NCBI GenBank assembly: GCA_016617855.1
Contig: JAECUM010093717.1
Span: 1-64,000 of the forward strand
DNA length: 64,000 nt
Reading direction: 5' to 3'
DNA from: Megalonaias nervosa
Taxonomy: Eukaryota > Mollusca > Bivalvia > Unionida > Unionidae
The notes beneath the pieces are model-generated. The model ran no database searches. It saw nothing but the letters and a program-made list of their open reading frames with translations, and was not told the origin of the DNA. Positions 48,981-62,500 of this stretch are shown piece after piece; the stretch's first letter is position 1, and every line of letters begins with the position of its first letter. The position numbers and the translations under genes are program-made.

Positions 48981-51900
48981 TGCCTGAGTTTGTTGTTTCA
49001 TGGCATACAAACAAAAGTACATTATCTGGTGCATGCCTAAGGACACACCTCGGAAACCTACATGGACTGATCCAATGACAAGACTGAACTTGCATCCTTT
49101 CTGTCATGAGTCCAGCATGCTAACCAATGAGCTACTGTGGTTCCTGCCTCCATTATTTGCCTCTTATAACATGCAGGAGAGTGCACCATGCCTATGATAC
49201 ATACATGTATATATGAAACACGACACCATATCTATTATACATACATGTATATATGGAACACCACACCATGCCTATTATACATACATGCATATATGGAACA
49301 CCACATCATGCCTATTATACATACATGTATATATGGAACACCACACCATGCCTATTATAAATACATATATATATGGAACACAACACCATGCCTATTATAC
49401 ATACATGGGCATGCAGTAGGTGTATACATGGAAAACCACACCATGCCTATTATACATACATGAGCAGGCAGTAGGTGTACACATGGAACACCACACCTTG
49501 CCTATTATACATACATGGGCATGCAGTAGGTGTATACATTGAACACCACACCTTGCCTATTATAAATACATATATATATGGAACACAACACCATGCCTAT
49601 TATACATACATGGGCGTGCAGTAGGTGTATACATGGAACACCACACCTTGCCTATTATACATACATGGGCATGCAGTAGGTGTATACATTGAACACCACA
49701 CCTTGCCTATTATAAATACATATATATATGGAACACAACACCATGCCTATTATACATACATGAGTGTGCAGTAGGTGTATACATGGAACACCACACCATT
49801 CCTATTATACATACACGGGTGTGCAGTAGGTGTATACATGGAACACCACACCATGCCTATTATACTTACATAGGCATGCAGTACGTGTATACATGGAATA
49901 TCACATCATAGCTGGCAAACACCTCTATTGGCATGAAACATAATGCTTTAACTGAAATAATCACATATTTGATGCCAATATTGCCATCCTTGCCAGAAAA
50001 GACATACTTTGGGCAACTGTCTACTAATGCATATCAGAAAAAAGGTACCTACCTCCATCTTCTTTTGGAAGAAACAATGGAAAATCTTGAACCCACAGAA
50101 AGTTGAACTTAGTCTTGTCTCGAACTTGTATACCTGGTGGAAATTATATATCACATGGATTATATATCACATGGATATCATTGGAGATTCAGGATATGTT
50201 AAATGTTTATGCATATTATTATGCAACAATTCAAGATGTCCAGTAAATTCCTGAAATGTTAATACCACCTGAAATATTTGTTATCAATTTGTAGCAAGCA
50301 ATTATCACTTCATTGGTTCTTTGTTTTGTTAAATTGGTTTTCATAGGAAGTGTAAGGAACCAGCTGAATAAATCTAAGAACCTATCAGTTCAAAACAAAA
50401 TAGCAGGGGTCAAGCTAGACTGCAGTTTTAGGGAGGAGTGACATCTCCTTTCGGACAGAATAGGAAGAAGTGAGAGCTGAACACAGAGAAATGGAAACAA
50501 CACATTATGATTTGGTTATTATCTTATTTAAATAATGTCCTTGATATGTCAGTATGCATATGTGCATTTAACATCAGTTTTAAGCAATACTTCATATTCA
50601 AATAGAAAATTCTGTGTTGTTCGTATATTTTATACACATTGTGTAAGTGTATAAACGTATCATATTTATTGGCAGTGTATCAATACTTGAAAGTGTGTTA
50701 TGTTTGGATGGAGAGATACATGTATATGCAGTTTTTTTTGTCCATATGATTTCAAAAGAGCACAGTAAAAAATATACATTAATTGTATCTGATAGGAGTT
50801 CCTACATTAAAGTACTGTAATGTTTAATCAACTACCTCTTAAAGAATATTTTGTTTAAACTTTCTAAAACTTCACTATAAGAGTGGCAGCTGAAAAGATT
50901 TCTAAACTACTTTCAAACATCCCCTGTAACTTGTGTATGACAGCACATATACAAGTGTCTTCACTGTGTACTGTTTGTCCTAATTTCATTATTGCTGATA
51001 AAACATTACCCTAACTATTCTTAAATGACAAACTGAAGCAATAAAGTCGATATATGAATGAACTAGACCCTTCTTTGCAACTGAATCAACAGTCAAAACA
51101 AATATGGTGCCACACAGGACAAGTGAGTGCATCTATTTTTAGAAAGAGGGATTTTTTAAGTATAAACTCTCATTTTCTAGCTTTGTTACAACAATCCATT
51201 GATAGTATTGAAATTTATAGTTTTAATATTTGTCAACATTATTTGTAGTATGTTTTCATCATCAAATGATAACACAAGTTGAGATGTTTTCATCATCAAA
51301 TGATAACACAAGTTGGTATGTTTTCATCATCATATGATAACACAAGCTGGGATGTTTTCATCATCAAATGATAACACAAGCTGGGATGTTTTCATCATCA
51401 AATGATAACACAAGTTGGGATGTTTTCATCATCAAATGATAACACAAGTTGAGATGTTTTCATCATCAAATGATAACACAAGCTGGGATGTTTTCATCAT
51501 CAAACGATAACACAAGCTGGGATGTTTTCATCATCAAATGATAACACAAGCTGGGATGTTTTCATCATCAAATGATAACCTGCAGAAATCGGGCAGTGAT
51601 AACTTGCTCGGGAAAGGGTTAATGGCTAATCAGCTACTGAAACACTTGCCTGTGAATGTTCCAGTAAGTATTAGCACTACAACAAATGATTTGTTTCTAA
51701 CTCTGGCCTTGCTCTGCACTTCTGACAAGAAGATAAAAAAGATTATAATGAAAACAGGGGTACATTTATATAGGGCAATGACCAAAGCTTTTCTGACAAT
51801 CTGCATAATAAACTTGTTTCAATGGGTGCATATGACCTTCTGATTGAACAGGCACTGGTGATCTACTGCTTGCCCTTAATTTACTTGCTAATACTTGAAC

Positions 51901-52446
51901 CATCAATGGTTATGTGGATAATCATTACAACCCAAGTAAAATTTGATTTACTGATGAGTACTTTGTCTTAATTATATGACGAATGTGGCCAGCCCTGTGG
52001 TATCTGGCCAACAATATGCACATATGACCTTGAATATGCACATGTAACCTTCACTAATTTAAAAATATATGATCATTATTCAGATTTTACTGTTTCTTAC
52101 CTTGTGCCTGTAAATGATTTGCACATTCAAGACGTAATCTCCCTAGAATTTCATTCTGAAATGAGAAATGTGAAATTTAAACAATAAACCATGTTATGCT
52201 TCCAGCAGCCTCAATTTGTGCACCACCACATATACTTGCTAAGTTGAGTTGAACTGCAAACAACAAAGATCTTAATCTGGAATCACACAATTTGCCTGCA
52301 GATCAGAGTCTATCATGTTTGTTCTACTAATTACTCCTAAAAAACCACACAAAGAACTACATAATACACTGGCATATCTGGGTCTGTGCAGTTGGACTTC
52401 TCTTATAAATGAATATACATGTATTTATAATCAAGCCCTCTTAATT

Positions 52447-52517
<71 letters not shown>

Positions 52518-55500
52518 CCATATTTGTTCAACCAAAACTGAGGAATGATAAACAAATCCTTTGAAAAGAATACTGCCTGAACTATGAACATGAGTGTTTA
52601 TTATATTTAACAGGATACATATGTTAATACAGGTGGGACTGGTTATTATGTTTAACAGGATACATGAAGTATTAATACAGGTGGGAGTGGTTATTATGTT
52701 TAGCAGGATACATATGTTAATACAGGTGGGAGTGGTTATTATGTTAAACAGGATATGTGATATGTTAATACATGTGGGAGTGGTTATTATGTTTAACAGG
52801 ATATATATGTTAATACAGGTGGGAGTGGCTATTATGTTTAACAGGATACATGATATGTCAATACAGGTGGGAGTGGTTATTATGTTTAACAGGATACATG
52901 ATACGTCAATACAGGTGGGAGTGGCTATTATGTTTAACAGGATACATGATATGTCAATACAGGTGGGAGTGGCTATTATGTTTAACAGGATACATGATGT
53001 GTCAATACAGATGAGAGTGGATATTATGTTTAACAGGATACATGATATGTCAATACAGGTGGGAGTGGATATTATGTTTAACAGGATACATGATGTGTCA
53101 ATACAGATGAGAGTGGATATTATGTTTAACAGGATACATGATATGTCAATACAGGTGGGAGTGGCTATTATGTTTAACAGGATACATGATGTGTCAATAC
53201 AGATGGGAGTGGATATTATGTTTAACAGGATACACGATACAGGTGGGAGTGGTTATTGTGTTTAACAGGATACATGATGTGTTAATACAGGTGAGAGTGG
53301 TTATTATGTTTAACAGGATACATATATTAATACAGGTGGGAGTGGTTATTATGTTTAACAGGATACATGATATGTTAATACAGGTTAGAGTGGTTATTGT
53401 GTTTAACAGGATACATATGTTAATAAGTTTACTTGTTTTTATCCACATCAGAAAAAATGTATACATACATATCAAAACAGCTTCAAACAAGTTAATGCTT
53501 ACCTGAATTGTTACAGCTCTCTTATTTTTTAAATCAATATGATTTAAGGAAAGGATAACAAAGTACTGCAAACACCATATGATATATCTGTCTTGAAAAC
53601 CTTTTGCCTTCTAATGAGCTTGACCCATGAGCTAAGGGCTTGACTACTGTATGATAAGCCATGAACTAAAGTAAAGTTCATCAAAATATCTGAATGGGTT
53701 AAAAAGTGATAGGCTGGAAACAGGACACTGACTTACATTATCTCTGTCAATGTGGGTATGTGAGAAAGCTTGCCAGTAGCTTCCCATGGGTCTCTGTCAA
53801 TGTGGGTATGTGAGAAAGCTTGCCAGTAGCTTCCCATGGGTCTCTGTCAATGTGGGTATGTGAGAAAGCTTGCCAGTAGCTTCCCATGGGTCTCTGTCAA
53901 TGTGGGTATGTGAGAAAGCTTGCCAGTAGCTTCCCATGGGTCTCTGTCAATGTGGGTATGTGAGAAAGCTTGCCAGTAGAAAGCTTGCCATGGGTCTCTG
54001 TCTGCCAGTAGAAAGCTTGCCAGTAGAAAGCTTGCCATGGGTCTCTGTCAATGTGGGTATGTGAGAAAGCTTGCCAGTAGAAAGCTTGCCATGGGTCTCT
54101 GTCAATGTGGGTATGTGAGAAAGCTTGCCAGTAGAAAGCTTGCCAGTAGAAAGCTTGCCATGGGTCTCTGTCAATGTGGGTATGTGAGAAAGCTTGCCAG
54201 TAGAAAGCTTGCCAGTAGAAAGCTTGCCATGGGTCGGTGATTTTTACTGGGGTTCAGATTCTTCCTCAACTGACTGCCAATGTATAGCCAGCCTATCGTG
54301 TTCTGAAAAATGGTGTTAAACCCAGAACAACACAACATTATCTCCAGGTGTGACCTTGAGGTAGGGAGTGTTACAAAGCTAAGCCAGACACAATTTATAC
54401 ATGATAACTAATTAGCTGACATTTCATTCAAATGTCTTCAGTGGTTAATAGTTATGCTCCATACATGGAGTACAAGCTACCGATTTACACTTTCTGTTGG
54501 CTATGTTCTTGACCTTTTAGGCAGGAGGTGCAGTTGTGGTATGCAACAACACTGTCAAGTTATTTAGGCAAAGTTTCATTAAACTATCTCCACTGGTTCA
54601 AAATTACACTGAAAAGATGTCATATAATTACATTTTCCTCACTGTGACCTTGACCTTGAGATGTGGGGTATATCTATGGTACACGACACAATGTTTAGTC
54701 ATAATATAAATTTAGGCAAAGTTCACGAAACTGTCTAACCATTAAAATGTTATTGGCCAGTCAAGCAAATGTTAACTGGCAGACAGACAGACAAGATCAT
54801 AACATAATAAACCCATCTTAGGATAGGTGTATCTTAATCAAAGCAAAGAAATTCCTGTTGAGTGAAATTATTGTATAAATGCTTTATGCTTTAATTACAG
54901 TATTTATTATAAAAATTCTAAAATCTGGTCTATTCCACACAATGATTGTGTTATTCTATTACTGGCTATTCCACTGTTCTCTTTCAGTTTTGGAACCCAC
55001 CAGACAAAACTAAAATAGCATGCATTATAAATGAGGTAGCTTTACGTTGATGGTTTTAAAACAAGGCTGTGTCAGGTACTGAATAATGTAAAACAAAGCT
55101 GTGTCAGGTACTGAATTATGTAAAATTAACATATCTGGTTGTTACTGTTTTGGGTTTAATGCCATTTCTCAATGCAAGATAGGCTATACATGGCAGGTAG
55201 TATAATTGGTGGAGGAAGAACCTGGAGAAACCCTTGTAAGAACCACCAACCCAAGGAAAGCTACTGGAGCTTTCTCACATACCCACACTGGTTGAGCCCA
55301 CAACTCGAACCTACACAGAGGTGAGGTTGTAGTGATTGGTAAAGAAAAGCACTTTAGACCACTCGGCCACTGCATAATTAGTACTCGTAAGGCAAAATTA
55401 AAATAACATGCATTATAAACAAGTATGCCTTACACTTAAAGATGGTCCAACAAAGCTGTTCCAAGTACTTTTTGATCTGTTGATGTAAAATTACATTATA

Positions 55501-56435
55501 ATTGGTTCTCATTAGGCAAGAACTAAAATAATGTGAAAAAATTAAGCACAGCAGTGACAAAAGCAATCCTGACTAACTGAATGGGATTCGTGACCATACC
55601 AGCAGTTTGTGAGGTGCAGCGGTATAGGTTTCTTTATAGTGAAACAACCACAGTGACTGTACTTACATGTTTGAACCCTTGTCCTGCAGCAAGAAAGAGA
55701 ATGTCACCTGACTGTAGTTGTGTGGCAGCAGCCAGCTTCTCTCTCGTGTCAGGCTTCATGTATTTTGATACAGAACTTTTCCATTCGCCATTTAGGCCAA
55801 CCCTTACGTCAATTATGTTTATTTTCTGTCAAAGAAAAAAAACAAGAGAAATAAAAGTACTAAGCAATCTTTCTCCAGAAATCATCTTTATATATATATA
55901 TATGTGCAATAAAGTGACGACGAACAGTGCAAAACTAGTATCTAACTAGCCTGAGCGCTTTCAACTTTTAATGAGTCTTTTTCAAAGGCATATACCAAAC
56001 ATAGACAAAACAAACAAATAAAACACAAAAACCATGTTTGCAAAACAAGATGTAAATGTATTATGTCTCAACCAGCCTATATCATCCTGTTGCAGATACT
56101 GGAAAATATTTTCCAGTATCTGCAACAAGTTGATATAGGCCGGTTGAGACATAATACATTCAACGGTTTAATTCATGTAGAAACCATCCATGTAGAGTTT
56201 TGCAAACACAACGGTTTTTGTGTTTTATTTTTTTGTTTTGTCCATGTTTGGTATATGCCTTTGAAAAAGACTCATTAAAAGTTGAAAGCGCTCAGGCTAG
56301 TTAGATACTAGTTTTGCACTGTTCGTCGTCAGTTTATTGCATTTATCTCAATCAATCCCTGACACATGTGATCCCTTGCTGGATCCAGTGCGCTTGAAAG
56401 TGCTGTTATTCGCCATATGATTTGTATTCTTTATA

Positions 56436-56516
<81 letters not shown>

Positions 56517-59500
56517 CCCTAATCAATCAAGTCCTCATTAATTTACTATCTTCCTCTTTACCTGCTTGTTTACTCCTCACTCATTCACTATCACTATATA
56601 AGTCTCACAAGGTCTCATTTTACTTGGAACACTTTTACTTGCCTCTCTTGCAACCGATCCATGTGCCCATTATTAAAACTTTTCAATTATCTTGAAAAAG
56701 AAAGTCTCTTCAACAGTCGTAAATTGCATCTGTCAATCTTATTTACAGTAAAAACAAATATTTTGGTATAATTAAAATGTCATGTTCAAGCTTCTGACAA
56801 CATTCATGACATAGTAAAACAATATTCATATCAAAATAAAACATTCATGACAAGATAAAATTCATGCCAAAATAAAACAACATTCATGTCATAATAAAAT
56901 AACATTCATGACATAATTAAATAAAGAATGTTTTGTTATTATTATCTAAATTTAACAAATATGGCAAGATGGTCTTTTTAAAAATTCAGTTCCTTCATAG
57001 ATTTAAAGAATTTTATGTTATTAAGGGTTTTGTGATTTTGCAGCAACTTGACAATACTGGAAATGCTGATAAATAGTCTGTTTCCTTTTAAGTCTGAATA
57101 ACTGATAGTGTATTTACCCCTTGACAATGTGTATTGGAAGAATTAAAAACAAATATTAATTTGAATAATAATTTTAAATATTAATTTGAATATTTCTTCA
57201 TATGTACTAAATATGATTTTATCTGTAATACTCAATGCACTCTTCAACAACATATGCTTTCATGCAATACATTACTTCAGTTTCTGTGATGTTAGACACT
57301 GCACACATGATATGAAAGCAAATTTTAAAGTAAATTATGTTTCTCCAAGAAAACTTACCCAATCACATTATGTTAGGAATATTAGCCTGCTACCTCATGA
57401 ATCCAGCCCTACTAAAAGACAAAAATCATCTTATCCTGTCTATTTTAAATAGACAAAGGCAGTAACTCTTGCCCATTACCTTGCCTTGATACCACCAGGT
57501 GTCACCAGTTTTTAGCTGAGCTAGATACTAATGAGGATGCTTGTATGGCGGAGTGTTGTGGGGGGGCTTTTAAGTTATATGATTGTGTAAATATTCATGG
57601 AGAAACATAATTTACTTCAAAATTTGCTTTTTCCTTTGAATACATTCCCCAATCAGATTACGTTATGAGAATAAGTAAGAGGAGGAAGGGATGCTGAGCA
57701 TCCAATCTCTACCTTGAGTATCCTTCTGGCAATGAATAGCTGGATTCCCCATGTGAAAGATAACCCATTCTTCTAATAACACAAGCAACACAGCTTGGGA
57801 TCCCTTGACCTGAGACTCTTATCTATGGTTGAGATGATGAAGTTAAGATCTTCTTACCCACAAAAGTTTCACTGGTGAATCCAGCGAAGCTAACTGGTTG
57901 TGTTGATTGATCTAGTTGGGTCTGGTGGCTGTCTGCACTGCTGCCACCAGCCCTACCACATTCAAAGTTTGTCTCTGCAACACTAAATTTCTGACGTATA
58001 AACTCGAATGCGAGGCTCAGAGAAATGACTCTAACCTAATGAGCTGTAATCTTCATGCCTCTGATCTTGAGAAATCTCAGAGTATACCGAGTATCAGAGT
58101 ATGCCGAGTATCAGAGTATGCCAAGCATATAACCCACATCAGCCATGAAGCAAGGGCTTGAGGGATGATGCCTTGTTTTCTGCTTTTTCACCAGGAGGAA
58201 AAGGTGTTGCGCATGCCATGACATGTCTCCGTGCATTTCAAAAAATGCTTGAGAGTGCGGACAGGATCATGCATGGCTGTTGCTCTCAGCTTGTCTATGG
58301 AAGAGAGGGAGTGAATGACGACTCTTTGGTTACCGACAGATGGTGGCCGGTTTTTGGCTACAAAGCCTGGTTGCATCAGGAGGACTACCAAACCAATCAA
58401 TCTGAATTGAAGATAGTCTGGGTCAACTGAAAGGGATTGTAGCTCACTTACCCTGCATGCAGAAGCTAAAGCAATCAGGAAACATGTCTAGTATGGTAGA
58501 ATCTTTAGCAAATAGTGGGCTAGAGGCTCAAACTTACTTGAGTTGAGCCATGGTAGAACCCAGGATAGATTCCATCTGGGAAATAGGGTTATGGATTTTA
58601 GTCGATGGAGATCAAAATTGGCTAAAAGTTCTGAATGGTCTTTATCATGCCCAATGTCGAAATGTGTCTGATATCATAGAATGATAGTCTTTGATAGTGA
58701 TCGGGGTCCGATGCCGCATTGAATAAACCAAGGAGTTGCAAAAGCTCTCTCACTGAAGTCCAAGTCTTGTTGGAAACAGACTCAATGAGTTCAATGATTC
58801 TGGTGACGTGACCACTAGGAAACCACACCAGATTCTGGCTGATAAAGAACTCCATACCCAGGTGGACAAAGTTCTGGTATGGATGGAGGTCTAACTTTTC
58901 CCAGTTCACTAGAAAGCCAAGATGAACTAGAAGAGAAAGATCATTCCTGCCTTGGAGTAGGATAGAACTCATCATCTATTTCTGGAGGATGGCATCCAGG
59001 TAAGCTGCCATTGTTGCTGATGATGTTGACCGAACAGGGAGACAACACAATCCATAATCTGAGTGAAAGCCCAGGGGCTGATGTTGAGGCCAAAGGGAAG
59101 AACTGATAGATGGTGTTGTGGTAAGCAAAACGGAGAAACTTGTGGGAAACAGGGTGGATAGGGATGTGAAAGTATGCATCTGTCAGATAAGACTGACAGC
59201 ATAATGCCCCGTCTGACGGCGAGATGGATTGACCTAGCCATCTCCATCTTGAATTGGGCGTGTCTACTCAAGTCAATAATGGGTCTCAACTTCCTGTTTG
59301 CTTTCCAAAAAGGAACTAACTTGAGTAATTCAGTCAACTATCTCAAAATTTTTGATGTGGGGAATGAGTTTCAGTACAAAACAAGTGGGGAACTGGGTAT
59401 ACAAGATAAACAGTCAAAAAGATGGATCATCTGCTAATGGTGAAGATTCTTGTCCAATACAGACAAAAAATGAAACCTATATCACTACTTAAATGACACT

Positions 59501-62500
59501 TAGATTTACTTTCTTTTCTGAGCACAGTGTTTACTACAAAATGGTGTTTTTGGTCAATACAGTTTTCATTATATACTTTGCTTTGCTGGAAATGTTTTCA
59601 AAAAGTACAACTATATTCGTTTCATCATTTTCATGCCATTATCTTTCAGTCATGAGTGTAGTCTAAAGTTTATATCAAATTTACTTACATTTTTTCCATC
59701 ATCAATTTTCAAGGCAGCTTCTTTCAGGGTCTGTATATCTTTCAGTGACATATGGTCCTGCAATTTACAGAAAAATAGAGTGTGTAAAGCAGTAAAAAAT
59801 TAAAAGATATAAAACAGTCTCACCTTGAAAAGACAAAACAGTTATCACATGATGATGCTAACTTCATCGATTGTTAGAAATAAAGACATTGAAAGAAAAG
59901 TAAGAAAATAATAAATTTCCAAATTAACTTACAGATTAACATGATTATACAGCTTTCCTTGTCAACTGCCATCAGATTTGTCACAGAAAAAAGAATTTTG
60001 AAACTTCATATATGAGTGAAGATGTGTACAAATATGTTTTATTCATATCTCAGCATCAATTGTTATGCCTACAAATGCTGACATGTATGACTGGAACATG
60101 ACTCCGAAAGAAATTAGCCACTGGTAAATTATTCGCTAAATAGAGTGACGGAAGATTTGGTACATTTACTGAATCACAAGTAGAGTAAAACCTGTCTTCA
60201 ACAATAATTGCCATCAGAGACAATCTGTCTCAAAAGACCACTGCTATGAGACACCACCTTTCTTGAAAGACCACTGCTATGAGACCATCTGTCTTGAAAG
60301 ACAACTGCTGTGAGAGAATAACTGTCTTGAAAGACCCTGTTATGAGACCATCCATCTTGAAAGACAACTGCTATGAGAGAATAACTGTCTTGAAAGACCA
60401 CTGTTATGAGACCACCTGTCTTGAAAGAAATCTGCTATGAGAGAATACCTTTCTTGAAAGACCACTGTTATGAGACCACCTGTCTTGAAAGACAACTGCT
60501 ATGAAAGAATAACTGTCTTGAAAGACCACAGTTATTAGCCCACCTGTCTTGGAAGAAATCTGCTATGAGAGAATAACTGTCTTGAAAGACCACTGTTATG
60601 AGCCCACCTGTCTTGAAAGAAATCTGCTATGAGAGATACCTGTCTTAAAAGACCACTGTTATGAGACCACCTGTCCTAAGCAGTTAGGTTCACAGTGGGT
60701 CTAACAACAACTTTCTGTATCATTGCGAAACATTTTGTTTATAACAGTTTAACCATAAAATTTTTTCAGCATTTATTTTGAGCAAGAAATTAACATGAAA
60801 TTAACATGAATTTTTAATTTTCAGACAAATTATCTTACCGTTCCTTTTGGTACCCTAAAAGCCACAATGGAACTATCTGCTGATGATGTAAATCTGTCAA
60901 ATTGCTGAACACCACTGTCTAGGAGATGTTTTGTTACATCCGTCAGCTAGAAAAAATATCCCAAAAAATGACTGAATTTTCAAAGGTAACTGCATCCAAT
61001 GATTCATTAGAAAGAAGGAACAGCATAAATAAATAGTATAAATAAATATCAACTGATAAATTTACACAGTAACTATATGTAGTTCATTTATAAATTATGA
61101 CCTTAATATCCTTTTTTAAAATGAGTTGTGTCTTGTTTATTTTTAATGTAGCTTTCACAATTTTAGTCATATCATTACAATGTCTTCAGTGTGGCAGTGC
61201 TCAACCCAGTCACATTATGTGGATGCCAAGCTAACCAGTCCTAACACTAGCCTCTTAATGTTGCGTGCCAAGCAAGGCAGCTACTAGTACCACATGTATA
61301 AGTCTTTTGTATGACTTGTCCTGGGTTTGAATCCATGACCTCCTGCATCTGAAGCGCTCTAACCACATAAGCCACCAGAGTGGTCCTATGCAAAAATTAA
61401 AAGTCTGCTGCAAATTTGTGGCTTCTTGGAACATTAGTTTATTAGTCTTCTTCAGTGAATATTTAAAGCAAAGAGATCCCTGTAAAATGGTTGATTACAA
61501 AATCATATATTTTTAGTTTAAAAAGCTACTCTTTATGAAAATAATTCCTATACCATTTCATTATCAAATACTTAAATCACAAGCAAAGAGTATTTTCACC
61601 AGAATCGGAGGCAAATGTTGCCCAAGCTTTAGTACAGTACATCTGATTTATGCTTTTACTACTTATCAGTCACAAAATCCATTGAACTGGATGCACAATT
61701 TAAAGAAAATATTAGCCAGTCTCTCATATTCCAACAAGTCAAAATACTAAATGTAGAAGGTACATATATGTACATGAAGGCATTATCTATTTACCAAATA
61801 CATGCATTGTAGCATGTGCTGAAAAATGGCGTTAAACCCACAAATGAAGCTCAAATGTTCACATTATGGACATAATTCGCATGACACTGCAAGCATTTTT
61901 CTTATAAAAAGAGTTACAATAATCCCAATTTTAAACATACATTGAAAATACATTGCTCATAAAACCAACCTAATTAATTAAACTATACACGATGGTTTCA
62001 TATACCATTCCCTGGTAAATTCCCAATTATACAGTATTTATCCATTCCCTGGTAAATTCCCCATTATAAAGTATTTATCCATTCCCTGGTAAATTCCCCA
62101 TTATAAAGTATTTATCCATTCCCTGGTAAATTCCCCATTATACAGTATTTATCCATTCCTTGGTAAATTCCCCATTATACAGTATTTATCCATTCCCTGG
62201 TAAATTCCCCATTATACAGTATTTATCCATTCCCTGGTAAATTCCCCATTATACAGTATTTATCCTTGCCTCATTCAGTATTTATACTAGCCTCAGTATA
62301 TAATTTTTATATTGACCTCATGTAGTTTTTATACTGGTCTCATTACACAATATTTACAATAGCCTCACTATAAAGTATTTATTCTGGCTGATGTCTTCAG
62401 ATGTACCATAGTTGCCCAACTATGTTGCTGCAATTCTGAATGCCTGAGACTTTCTTGCAGTGATTATTGATCTCAGCCAAATGCAACAACAAAAAACTAA

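Noticed and set aside
52594..53265. 223-codon plus-strand ORF
   Set aside because: Reading of the 48-bp minisatellite, in a DARS2 intron.
26500..54235. Regular repeats as CRISPR arrays
   Set aside because: Units are tandem with no unique spacers, in a eukaryotic intron-rich region.
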